DNA of 30,437 bases. It comes from Acanthaster planci. Lineage: Eukaryota; Echinodermata; Asteroidea; Valvatida; Acanthasteridae. Where the stretch lies: NCBI RefSeq assembly GCF_001949145.1, contig NW_019091760.1, forward strand, positions 1 through 30,437. Reading direction: 5' to 3'. This document shows positions 10,685-20,345 of the stretch, one piece after another. Within the stretch, counting starts at the first letter, position 1; every line of letters begins with the position of its first letter. The translations under genes were made by a program, and so were the position numbers. The notes below the pieces were generated by a model. The model was not told the origin of the DNA and ran no database searches. It saw only the letters and a program-made list of their open reading frames with translations.

Positions 10685-13600
10685 ATGCGTACCTTGGTTC
10701 TTCTGTTGTTGGTGGGTGTAGCTGCAGCCGGCCTTGCTCCGCTGTACGAAGTTGACGAGAACGTCAAAGGCAGCTACATCATCAAATTCAAGTAACCAGT
10801 GTTAAATTATAGGAACTAACAAGAACAAATGAAGACGTATAACACTTCTTATAAATTTTTGAATAATTTGCTAATATACTCTCGTTTGTATTATCCCAGG
10901 GATGACTTGGATGTTGACATCACTGCTGATGACATACAGCGTCGTGTCCAAAGGCAGCGTTTTGGTAGAGCTAGCTTCTCCCGTCGCTACCACAACGTCT
11001 TGACCGGTGTGGTTGCAGAACTGTCGGAGGAAGCACTGCAATATGTGAGAACGGAAGCGATTTTCTATACAATACGGTAGTTTATAATTTTATTTGTTCG
11101 AAAACCAGTTGGTAATGTTCCTGCTTTAGAAAAAAGGTACCGCGTATTCGTAAGGGTGATGTCAGTATAAATTATTTCAAATTGGTTAAATCGATGAGAA
11201 CGGAAGGTCTGCCTGCCAAAGTCTTTCTTTGAGATGATCATTGGCGTTTGTAATTATTATTGGTTTTACACAAATCAAAGGCGGAAAAGAGCACTTTTTT
11301 CTGCTTCAAAATCTGGATGTTTCGTTTCTTGTAAGTTTTTTGCTAACCTAAAAGCATCATTATGAAATTACCACGTTGAATAGTTCTCCTCTGTTTTGCA
11401 CTATTGGTGAATATTTATTTGTGATTTTTGTCAGGTACGAACTTTGGATGAGGTTGAGTATGTATCTGAGGACGGCATTGCATACGCGACTGCGATACCC
11501 TGGGGACTAGACCGGATTGGACAGAGATCTTCATCCCTCGATAACAAATACTCACCTGACTCAAAATACAGTACGGAGTTCATTCTTAAAGAATCAGGAA
11601 GTTTCAAAAGTTATATCCCTGCAGAGTATAAGCTGCGTACTCTTTAATTTTTTTTATATGGACCATGGTCTGAAGCATGGATGTTGGTGTAACAAAATCT
11701 TTCAAAGCATATTAAACGACAAAAATGTTACCTGAGAGAGTATTTAATAATTATGAAATTTGTAGATAGCATTCCCTCGTTGCAATGTAGCCTAATTGTG
11801 AAAGCTTAATTTAAATCCGCAGTTTATTCCTCGTGCATTTGCTTTTCTTACAGGTGTCGAGCCAGCTACTGTTGAATGATGTTGTACCAATTTTCACTGT
11901 TCAGACCTGCGTTTGCTAAAACACGCATGTGGGTGTCACAGATATTTTAGTGAATATTAAACGACGAAAATTTGCCTCGACGAAAGTGTGAATAATTGAA
12001 AAATTAATTGTTGTCATTCCCCCACATGAACTGATTCCACAACGTTTTTCTCGTGCGTTTGTTTTTTATCACTGGTATCGAGCCGGCTTTTATGGAATAC
12101 TATACGGAATCTATGTTCATTTCACTCTATGTAACGGCCCTGTGTGTCCGTACTTCTACGAAGTACTACGTATCCTATGCAATTAGCTTCAGAAAGTTGT
12201 ATTTTATCTTCATTGTTTGTAAGCTAATAGTAAGCTAATAGTAAAGTTTCCCTTTCACAGGAAGTGGACGGGGGGTTGAAATCTGGGTCTTGGACACCGG
12301 TGTTCGTTTTTCACACAACGATTTTGGAGGCAGAGCCTCATTTGGGTATGATGCCTTTGGTGACGATGTGAGTTCCATTTCTTCTTAACACACTGTAATT
12401 ATGTAATTAAAAACTTGTTTGCATAAACGGGTGTTACGCATTAGGTCACAAATCCTTGTGTAACTGATCAACAGAAAATTCAACCATCTGCAACACTGAT
12501 ATCACTGAATTACTTTCATATGCATCCGGACATCACTGGATGTTTCCTTGGAACATTTGGCATGACTGAATTGTCCTTTTATCATAGGGTTCGGATTGTA
12601 ACGGTCATGGCACCCACTGTGCTGGTATTGCAGCAGGGTCCACTTATGGCGTAGCCAAAAAAGCAACTATCAAAGCTGGAAGAGTCTTGGGATGTAGCGG
12701 CAGCGGTTCTTACTCGGGAATCATCGGAGGTAGGTCAAGGGAGTGATCTGACATTCAGTTAAAGCTGTGGATTATTTTTCAGCTTGATATACGTCTGACT
12801 AAATATACCCTAAGTTTTAATTCATGTTGCCGTATTTATTTTTTTAATTGTATTTAGCACTGGACCATGTCAAGGCAAATGCCAACAAACCAGCTGTTGT
12901 TTCCATGTCTCTTGGAGGATCGAGATCTACATCTTTGGATAATGCAGTGAACAGCGTGATAAGTGCAGGCATTTCAGTGGTTGTCGCTGCTGGTAACGAC
13001 AATGCTAATGCTTGTAATACTTCTCCAGCTAGGGTTGACAAGGTAACTACAGTAGAGTAGACCCTGTTAATTACTTCAAGCTGTGAATAAATGTTATTTG
13101 AAGTCCTACAGATCGAAACATTTAATATGAAAGATCGAAAGAAATTGTTTAAATAAAGCACAGTTGTAGGATTAAAGGTAGTGTACACCACTGGTAAATC
13201 CCCTAAATCGACCTACTAGTATAATCCTGAAATATTTTAAGCGTTCTTAAAGCAGTCCTTGAAATATTTCTGCCCAGAATGCTGTAGTTTTCCAGAAAAC
13301 AGAAATTGTGTACTTTTTTACGGTAATCGGTCGACCGTCGTATAAGAGTTCATTTCACTGGGCACGTCACATTTTTTAACTGGCGCCAATTTTCTTGTGT
13401 GTAGTATTTGCGGGATATCGTGGGAGTCTCCTTTAATGAACGGGTAAACCTGAAAGCAAAATTATACTTACAGAAATTCACCAAAAGCATTGCAAACTAT
13501 AGGAAATTATAAGAACTTGAGTGTAAAGTATTAAATAAATTTTATCAGTGTGAAGTTAAATTTTAATTTAAGGGAAGGATTTTCTTAACCAAAAAACTGT

Positions 13601-15381
13601 GCGAATTCAAAATCATCCCTGGAGCATAATGGTATGGTCCCCACTTACGTCAACAAAAAGTACGATTTCCACACGTTAAACCTCCAATATTTCAAGACAT
13701 TTCCTCTTTGTTTATAATTATCTATGAGCCAACTAAAAATGGTGTTTTTAGACTTCCATTGACATACAAACCGAGGTGAATGTGTCATCAATAAGCACAA
13801 TCGCGGGCGCACGTACATTATCATAAAGACACAAGTCGACTGCATTCCTGGATGAAGATTTTTTTCATGAATCTGTAATGCTATGTTATCAAGCTAAATT
13901 CACTGATTCCTGAAAACTGCTCTTTTTCTAACGGAGAGAGAACCTCTCCCACCCTGTAATTCATATATTTTACGAAAGATAAATTACAGGATCTTTGATT
14001 TAATCGTTGAAAATTCCGCGCTTTTTTTCAATTTTTCACAAGGCAACTAACTCAAACATGAAACAAGTCTGTGGAATGTACGTTGCAGTGAATAATATTA
14101 CTCCGCCATCAGCCAATTTTGCGGAATTACGACAAAAACCTAATGATGTACACTACCTTTAAAGGGTAGCTGCAATCAATGTTTTTGATTACATACCTGT
14201 AAAATGCATCTTGTGCCTCAGTAAACCTTATTTTTAAATTTCACTATTTTAAAGGGTATTTTAGGGCCTCTCTATTTTTTATGTTTAAGAGTATTTCCAT
14301 ATTCATGAGCAAAACTGTAATGTCATCTCAATGTTACATTGGTTTGTTAACAAAATGTATTGTGTTTTCGTGGATTTTCCTTGAGCGTTTTCTTTTTTGC
14401 TAATTTATTGTTTATGTGCATAGCATAAGAACCAGCAATCCCTCTTTCAGAAATGTTCTCGGTTTAGTAAATGTTGGCTTCAGAATTTGAACAGAAATAC
14501 CTGTACATGTAAACTGAACCATGTCTTCCGTAGATGACTCCAAAGAAACAGCGCCCTCAGTTGGAATATGGATAATTTTGAATGTATAAAAGTGTGCGCT
14601 TTCCGATGAATTTAAGCAAATAGAAGTGTGTAAGAGTTTTCATGCATTGAAGAAAAGTACTAGACACAGAAAAATTGTGTCGAAAACTTCCGATTGCAGC
14701 TTCACTTTAAAGACGGTAGTCAGCAACTCTGACAGTGGACATGAGAAGAAGTTATTTGTAACAATACGGTAGATGACGAGGTAGTAAGTCTCCATTTGGC
14801 ATTGCTTTGTAGATAATGATCTCAAAGATGTCACTAAATGCACGATGCTTTTGCTTTTGGCAGGCAGTCACTGTAGGATCATCAGATAAGTACGACAGAA
14901 GATCTTCCTTTTCAAATTATGGGTCGTGTGTCGACATCTTTGCCCCTGGCAGCTCCATCCCGAGCGCCTATTACACTTCTAACAGTGCGACAAAGACACT
15001 GTCAGGGACCTCCATGGCCTGTCCACATGTTTCAGGTGAGGAACTGTTTCCCTTATGTCTCCCCCGATCGTTTTTCTCATTTGTCATTTCTTCCAATATT
15101 GTTCATCTCTTTGTTTCCCCTCTCTTGTCCTCATTATACTTCCTTTTGCAACTGATTATGCAACTCATTTGAATCAGCATCACACTGTGGGCTAAATACG
15201 AAATTGGTGTTTATTTTTTCTGATGTTTCCTTTTGTAGGAATTGCTGCTCTCTACTTGGCTGAAAGCTCGGGTCGTTCACCTGCTACCATAATGAATAAA
15301 CTCAAGAGCGCTGCAACCAGCAACGCCCTCTCTAGTGTTGGATCAGGCAGTCCTAACCTTCTTGCATACGTCGATCAATAG
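10685..15381 (+). CDS. Secreted proteinase K-like subtilisin (S8) serine protease, complete, 8 exons
   Basis: Exons: 10685-10791, 10900-11044, 11435-11570, 12261-12367, 12588-12729, 12858-13042, 14864-15035, 15239-15381. All introns are GT-AG and the phases are 2,0,1,0,1,0,1, giving 378 aa. Residues 1 to about 16 form a signal peptide ([16 protein letters not shown]). Residues about 29-103 are an I9 inhibitor propeptide. The mature enzyme probably begins near A105-I106, before PWGLDRIG. The catalytic triad is D141 (WVLDTG), H172 (GHGTHCAG) and S324 (SGTSMACPH), with oxyanion Asn N259 (AAGND). All key residues are present, so it should be an active extracellular endopeptidase that matures by self-cleavage. 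The length is typical of proteinase K-type zymogens. The start is the only ATG before a signal peptide and is matched in the second gene. Likely role is digestive or extracellular; the substrate is unknown. A same-strand paralogue starts at 28,224. Confidence 0.93.
11662..12140 (+). repeat. 245-bp tandem duplication inside intron 3 of gene 1
   Basis: Unit 1 (about 11662-11900) and unit 2 (about 11907-12140) share ATTAAACGAC (11711 and 11956, offset 245), a block before CATTCCC, CTCGTGC-TTTG, and GTNTCGAGCC with similar flanks. The units are diverged. Unit 1 contains a polypyrimidine-AG that mimics a splice acceptor (near 11851), but no matching exon follows. The second gene's intron 3 is 372 bases against 690 here, consistent with a gain in gene 1. 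Confidence 0.75.
13176..14158. mobile_element. TTAA-flanked non-autonomous DNA transposon in intron 6 of gene 1
   Basis: The element begins AGGTAGTGTACACCA and ends with the inverted TGATGTACACTACCT; 12 bases are perfectly inverted and 16 of the first 19 match. TTAA lies directly outside both ends (13172-13175 and 14159-14162), which is the target duplication of piggyBac-type transposons. At 983 bp it holds no transposase frame. The end does not begin with the CCC typical of many piggyBac elements, so the superfamily is provisional. Intron 6 (1821 bases) is by far the longest of the gene, mostly because of this insertion. A diverged relative lies at 19,179. Confidence 0.8.
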
Positions 15382-15482
15382 AAGTCTCCCATGCTGGACT
15401 TGACAAGTTTCTGGATTCTGCTTTGACTCTTGTTTGAACTGAATTTCATTGTCTAATTGTATACCTTGACTTTTTAAAATAA

Positions 15483-15492
15483 AATAAATAAA
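15483..15492 (+). terminator. Poly(A) signals of subtilase gene 1
   Basis: Two overlapping AATAAA words about 100 bases after the TAG stop. The equivalent position in the broken copy downstream (16278-16283) also has AATAAA, so this is the ancestral 3' end. Confidence 0.8.
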
Positions 15493-15499
15493 AGTAATG

Positions 15500-16110
15500 G
15501 CGCATGATAATGTTTAATCATATCATAAGGCTTGAAAACCCTTGGATTTTAAATTTGAAATGGCAAAAAGTAACAATATCGTTCTTGTTATCATGAAATG
15601 AGACGTTAGTCAGAAAAAAAATCTGCTATAGTCTATGTTACTGGTCTGTCATTCCTCTCAACACAAACTCCGCGCTAGAAAATATATAAATGTATGGGGC
15701 GCAGCACCCCCTGGTAAACGATTCGAATCGTTATGTATCTAGAAATCTTGGGGGAAATGAGACCATGTTACTCCTTGACCAAAAGGAAAATATATTGCAA
15801 GGCACAGTAGATTAAATGAGAATAGGAAGATGGTATTCAGGAGATTACTAAAGTGAAGACCACAATAATAACGATCAAACAATCTTGAGGAATAACATTT
15901 ACGTTTTGATTTCAAATTGTTCAAAATTACTTCTTAATGAAACCGCAATCAATCATAAAATCGCTTCAAGGTGTCATAATAAGGTTAATTATTAAAAAAA
16001 AGTAATATCAAATATACTATTTAATCCAAAGTATCGGAAATTGAAGGCCAGTTATTTGGAAATAACAGAAAATTATTACCTGCTGTCTGTCGCCAATATC
16101 AGGAGCAAAC
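15500..16110. other. Intergenic DNA between gene 1 and its broken 3' copy
   Basis: AT-rich with no recognised gene. Some of it may be decayed intron of the pseudogene that follows, but I see no further exon. Confidence 0.4.
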
Positions 16111-16114
16111 TATA

Positions 16115-16290
16115 GAAAGCAGCTGCCCAGATTGTTGCAGCATACGTTGAATCGAGCATTCCCAATCTTCTTACATAGTTCCAAATAGACACCGCCATTA
16201 TGGTCTTGACAAGTTTCTGGATACTATTTTGACTTCTGTTTGAACTGTAATTAATACGATTGTACCTGGTGCTTTTAAATAAAATTAAAA
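16115..16290 (+). pseudogene. Broken subtilase last exon with 3' UTR
   Basis: The family frame reads KAAAQIVAAYVESSIPNLLT followed by TAG at 16176-16178. It aligns with the end of gene 1 (KSAATSNAL...[11 protein letters not shown]), and the tyrosine codon of LAY has become TAG. The following UTR is closely similar (TCTTGACAAGTTTCTGGAT at 16203-16221 against 15401-15418 in gene 1) and ends with AATAAA at 16278-16283. No other exon of this copy is found upstream, so it is a truncated duplicate of exon 8, not a processed copy. Confidence 0.85.
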
Positions 16291-16719
16291 AGAATCAATA
16301 GCAGATTTTTCCGTCTTTTTGATACAGCTTGAAGAGATACAAATCCGGTCTTTTCTTCAATTATGTAAAGATAACGTTCTCCATTCAACACAAGATATTG
16401 TGGCTCTCACCTCCTCCAATCACCGTCCTATGAGCGGTCTAACAAGCCTGGGGAGCAGATTCGTTGCGGCTCAGTCTACTAACAGGCACTGGGGTCCTTA
16501 CTCGCGGGTAGGGGTAAACACACCTCACAAACACAAGGGCAAGAGACTCTCAAATTGAATGAATTAGACAAACGGAATTTGGGGTCGTTACTGAAACTTC
16601 ATTGACCGAATGCCTCTTAATTAGGTGCAAGATCAAGTATAAAGCATTATCCTCACTTGAAACTGCAGGCAAGGTTTTTCCTTCTTAGCTCTAACTCTTA
16701 GATTACCCTTTCACCGTTG

Positions 16720-17045
16720 CACACGGCTGTTGCCTTTCAATCACCCATCCTTACACAGCTATACTTGTGGGGTATTTCCTTTGTTCTCGTGTACAAAACT
16801 CCCACCCAACACGCAAAAAATTCAAATCACTTCAATTTAAACCAAATTAAACCAAACTTTCCTGGGTTGAAATTTCGACCGTATGTCCCTTATATAAAAC
16901 ACTTCGATTTGCGACAAATTTTTACCCATCAAAAATTTCCCCTTTTTGAGTTATTTCCAAATATCAGTTTCGTGAAATTCCTGTGGGTACCAATTTTGGT
17001 GAAAAGGTAAAAACTGGCCTTCTGGGGTACTTCCCATTGTACCAG
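16720..17045 (-). repeat. Dispersed repeat family 2, minus-strand copy
   Basis: Reverse complement aligns with 23,512-23,830. The best-kept blocks are CAATGGGAAGTACCC and a segment reading GTGTTTTATATAAGGGAC followed by GGTCGAAATTTCA (about 16868-16903 on the plus strand). It has no coding content or terminal structure that I can define. Confidence 0.7.
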
Positions 17046-17326
17046 TACTCCACAAGGCCCCATGTATGAGCGCACGTAGGTGTACGTACATGAACGCATT
17101 TAACAGGCACACAGCTCAGACCAGTGTGACCCCAATTCCTGATTACGACCATTTCGTCATATGCGGGTGTTCTATGAGCGCGCAGATCTGCATGGCACTA
17201 CGTTCCAGAAAAACTGCACCAATGATACAAGTGTTTTGGAAACAAAAGGCTTTGTTATTACAATACTGTACTTCAATGAATAAACTTTTCAGCCTTGCAG
17301 GCTGCATAAACCCATGAATGTACAAC

Positions 17327-17338
17327 AAATACAGTATT
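17327..17338 (+). repeat. 12-bp target site duplication, left copy (Penelope-like element)
   Basis: AAATACAGTATT, identical to 18634-18645, directly flanks the Penelope-like insertion. Confidence 0.8.
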
Positions 17339-17374
17339 AGATGAGACTTGAGGCTAGGCATGGTGGAAGTACTA

Positions 17375-17573
17375 ACTATGGACAGGTTTTCGGTGACACC
17401 ATGTGGGTATATGTCTCTTTTGTGAGTGTGTGTGGTTCTGAGAAGAACCGGGGTTCACTCGACGTTTCAGACAGTGTGCTCTGTCCATCTTCAGGAGAAA
17501 GAGTGCGTGTGTGGCCTTTAAGTACTGGAGGATTGGGAGGATTCAGTGTAGTGGGAACTCGTTGAGGCGGAAC
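17375..17573 (-). repeat. Left inverted terminal repeat of the Penelope-like element
   Basis: Pairs with 18439-18633 in inverted orientation with few mismatches over about 195 bases. The blocks around 17409-17460 and 17540-17573 are nearly identical. About 36 bases (17339-17374) lie outside it before the target duplication and have no partner at the right end. Confidence 0.9.
17453..17503 (-). ncRNA. Hammerhead ribozyme-like motif, left repeat (minus strand)
   Basis: Read on the minus strand: CTGAAGA (the CUGANGA core, 17488-17494), then a six-pair stem GGACAG/CTGTCT with an AGCACA loop, then GAAAC and GTC (17461-17468). The base after GTC starts GAG, which pairs with CTC before the core (stem I). 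Stem III would be only ACGU, a self-complementary word, as in the dimeric hammerheads reported in Penelope-like elements. This copy keeps stem II intact. Confidence 0.7.
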
Positions 17574-17607
17574 AGCCTAACTGGTGCTTGGATCCTAATC
17601 CTGTGGG

Positions 17608-18357
17608 TTGCTGTTAGTGGGCTCGGTGATGCGTGTCACTGTTGACGTGGGTGGTTCCCTCGGGCACTCCGTCTACCGTAAGCCCACCCACAAAGACCGG
17701 TACCTGCACAACTCATCTTTCCATCATCCCAGGGTAAAATCTTCAGTCATCCGCACCCTGATCCAACGAGCACACAAGAACTGCAAACAGGAACACTTAC
17801 AAGATGAACTCCAGCACATCTCAACAGCACTCCGGCTCAATGAATATCATCGGCGCCAAGTCAAGACTCAAAATCACCTCAATTTTCGGGTCTCCTATAC
17901 CCAAAGTCAGCGCCCCAACTATAAGGACATAGTCAACCCCCCATTCATAGGTAGTACGTCACACAAAATCCAACGGATCCTCAATCAAGCCAGCATCAAG
18001 GTGTATCACTCATCGATCAAGAAACTCCAAGCCAGCCTGCAGACGCACAAGGACAAGCAAGACCACAAGACCAAAGCTGGTGTGTGTGGCATCCCCTGCG
18101 AATGTGGGAAGGTGTGTATCGGCGAGACTGGAAGAGATCTCTCTACCAGAGTCAAAGAGCACACTGCCCATGGCTGCAGAGGAGACTATGACAAATCGGC
18201 CATAGTGAAGCACTCACATGCTGAAGATCACATCATCGACTGGAAAGCAGCAGAACTCATCGTTCCTGTCAACAGATGGCACCCCAGATGCATCAGAGAA
18301 GCCATCGAGATGTGCAGACACGACACAGTACCCCAAAACATCGGCTTCAACATTTAG
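17608..18357 (+). pseudogene. Penelope-like polyprotein remnant: post-RT region and GIY-YIG endonuclease
   Basis: An open frame of 249 codons bounded by TAA at 17596 and TAG at 18355; homology begins around residue 15. Residues 20-49 (HSVYRKPTHKDRYLH, then HHPRVKSSVIRT) are the conserved block after the reverse transcriptase in Penelope-like elements. Residues 158-185 are the GIY-YIG endonuclease core, with GETGR at 172-176, KEH at 183-185 and a likely catalytic Glu in REAIE (E231). Both signature tyrosines are cysteines here: GVC (158-160) where GVY is usual and CIG (170-172) where YIG is usual. With no reverse transcriptase and these changes, autonomous activity is unlikely. The frame itself is uninterrupted. 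Confidence 0.85.
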
Positions 18358-18438
18358 CAACATCTGGCGCCCCCGCTACCCAACCAGACCAATGGGTCCT
18401 CAATACCCACGGTCCACTACCCTCTCCCGACGACAACA

Positions 18439-18633
18439 GTTCCGCCTCAACGAGTTCCCACTACACTCAATCCTCCCAACCAGTACTTAAAGGCTACACA
18501 TGCACTCTTTCTCCTGAAGACGGACAGAGCACTTTTTCTGAAACGTCGAGTGAACCCCGGTTCTTCTCAGAACCACACACACTCACAAAAAAGACATATA
18601 CCCACATGTTGTCACCGCAAATCTGTCCACAGT
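18439..18633 (+). repeat. Right inverted terminal repeat of the Penelope-like element
   Basis: Partner of 17375-17573. It begins at GTTCCGCCTC just after the endonuclease frame and ends at the target duplication. Confidence 0.9.
18505..18555 (+). ncRNA. Hammerhead ribozyme-like motif, right repeat (plus strand)
   Basis: CTGAAGA at 18514-18520 and GAAACGTC at 18540-18547, with CTC before and GAG after for stem I. The stem II partner has changed to TTTTTCT, so GGACAG no longer pairs along its length. The core is conserved but the fold is weaker than in the left copy. Confidence 0.6.
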
Positions 18634-18645
18634 AAATACAGTATT
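18634..18645 (+). repeat. 12-bp target site duplication, right copy (Penelope-like element)
   Basis: AAATACAGTATT, identical to 17327-17338. Confidence 0.8.
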
Positions 18646-19174
18646 GCAGCTAACCCTTCTGCATATCCGACAGTTAAATCCATCCAATGTAAACAAAGCA
18701 AATATTGGCAACATTTCAAATGAAACAAATACAGTCAAACTCCGTTAAGACGATCACCACTGACCAACCCCTCCAAACCAAATTAGCGTGGCCCGCGTCC
18801 TGTCAGCAATGAAGCAATTTTTTCGGTGTATTTTGCAGACAATATGAACACGAAGTGGAATATTTGTAATGCTGTTACCGCAAAACCTTTCTGAAAGTGG
18901 AGGGACAGGAAAATCAAACGGATTTCTGCAACGTTTCTGGGCCGATTATAACAAGCTTCAAGCCAAGTTTTCACGGTGGAGGCACGTGGGCCTGGAGTGG
19001 TCTGGTTCCCATGTAATATTCGAGTAGTAGATGAACTGCAGAGGCCCGATTATCGGTTTTGCATAAATTATGATGACGTTGCTTCGGTATGAGAAAAATT
19101 CGGTATGAGAAAAATTGGACACAAGAAAGTCGTACTTCATGTGCATGATGACACAATCCAGTGTTGTGGAGCGA
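18646..19174. other. Intergenic DNA, nothing recognised
   Basis: No gene. A 16-bp direct duplication (CGGTATGAGAAAAATT) sits at 19085-19100 and 19101-19116. Confidence 0.5.
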
Positions 19175-19178
19175 TTAA

Positions 19179-19780
19179 AGGTAACAGTACGAACCTGCAA
19201 GAAAACAGAGGAACTCGCCGTGACCCCCAGCAGCAAAGCATAGTTATCATCTTATAATCGCAATTTTGTAACCGAAAAAGCGCAGTTTTCCAGAAGTGGA
19301 TCATTTTGGGAAAGTAGTCACGATAAAGAGGAGAAATTGTAGCTTCAAACTGCGGCGAGCTTGTCGAAATCGTCACAATTTATTCTGTGCACGGTGAAAA
19401 GTTTGTAGAAAATACGTGTTTGACTCGCACCTTTCCGACGTTAAGGAATGCGCCGTATAAAAGAGTGACAAAATACGTACTAGTTTTTCATATGAAGAAA
19501 AGAGTTTTCTTAAAATGTAGCGATCTCTCTATCTCACCGAAGCATGATGGCATGGTCCAAACTGTACATGGATTCTGTCTCTGACGTGTAAGAGAATTTT
19601 GATAACCAAAACTGCCCTTCAAGACATTAAACACCATGTATTTCCAGAAATAATTTTATATCAGCTCATAATTATTAATTTTTCGACTGAAAATGGATTT
19701 CAGACTTAGATCGACCTGTAAACCGACCCAAAAGTGTGGTCATAAAGCATAATCACGCATGCAGGTGTATGCATAAATCC
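19179..19780. mobile_element. Diverged, right-truncated copy of the TTAA element
   Basis: Starts with TTAA (19175-19178) then AGGTAACAGTACGAACC, similar to the TTAAAGGTAGTGTACACC end of the intron-6 element. Matches inside include AGTTTTCCAGAA (19285 area), a block GCATGATGGCATGGTCC (19542) against GCATAATGGTATGGTCC (13625), and the CATAAAGCATAATCACGC region (19740) against 13790-13815. The right end with an inverted TACCTTTAA is not found, so the copy looks truncated or decayed. Confidence 0.55.
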
Positions 19781-20049
19781 ATCATGTCATGGGCGTGAAT
19801 AAATAGGTTTACACTTAATATAATTTTGTCTCGACATTTCGCAAGATTTACATGCTCTTTTACTCATGTCATATAGGCCTACTTGTGCATGTGTTTGATA
19901 CAGTAGAAAGGGAAAAAGTACCTTTGAGTCATTGGCCTGTGTTAAGTCATAATAATTTTTTAGCAACATGGTAAAATTTAATTCAAAAGGGATGTGGTAA
20001 AGGTGCCGTATCTCTCCATATCTAATTTATACTTCTTTCGTTGGACATA

Positions 20050-20345
20050 CCGAAAATGTTCCACCAAAATTTCGTTCTACACTCTGTCAAGTATACCAGC
20101 TCTGCAGAATGCACATTATTGGTATCTCGTGTAACAACATGCAACTACGATGGTCGTGGTTCGTGTGACCTAAGCATGCCAGATGTAATTCCTGTTTTAA
20201 GTTAACTCAGTGAAAATACATTACACTTGTATTTATTCAAAATAGGGTGCTTATTATGATTAATATCAGTGCTACTGAAGACTTTAGATGAAGACTTGCT
20301 TGCTCCATTTCTGTACTATCTGAGTAGGGGTGGGTTTCAGCCTGG
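20050..20345 (-). repeat. Dispersed repeat family 3, minus-strand copy
   Basis: Reverse complement aligns with 26,685-27,000 over roughly 290 bases. Best blocks: GGTCGTGGTTCGTGTGACCTAA (20150-20171), TGGTATTTATTCA-like and a TTTAGATGAAG(A/G)CTTGCTTGCTCCAT block (20283-20309). Confidence 0.8.

Larger units (their letters stand above)
17339..18633 (+). mobile_element. 5'-truncated Penelope-like retroelement with inverted terminal repeats
   Basis: A 1295-bp insertion bounded by a perfect 12-bp target duplication. It contains inverted terminal repeats (17375-17573 and 18439-18633), a hammerhead-like motif in each, and the C-terminal endonuclease part of a Penelope polyprotein between them. The reverse transcriptase that should precede the endonuclease is absent. 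Penelope-like elements are known for terminal repeats in direct or inverted order, hammerhead motifs in those repeats, frequent 5' truncation and variable target duplications; all four are seen here. The long near-identical repeats and exact target duplication suggest a fairly recent insertion. Confidence 0.9.

Noticed and set aside
11571-11649. Extension of subtilase exon 3 to the stop at 11647
   Set aside because: The paralogue shows the exon ends in phase 1 at the matching GT, and joining to exon 4 restores the WVLDTG catalytic segment.
12844-13191. Minus-strand open frame of 115 codons
   Set aside because: It is the antisense shadow of subtilase exon 6 and its flanks.
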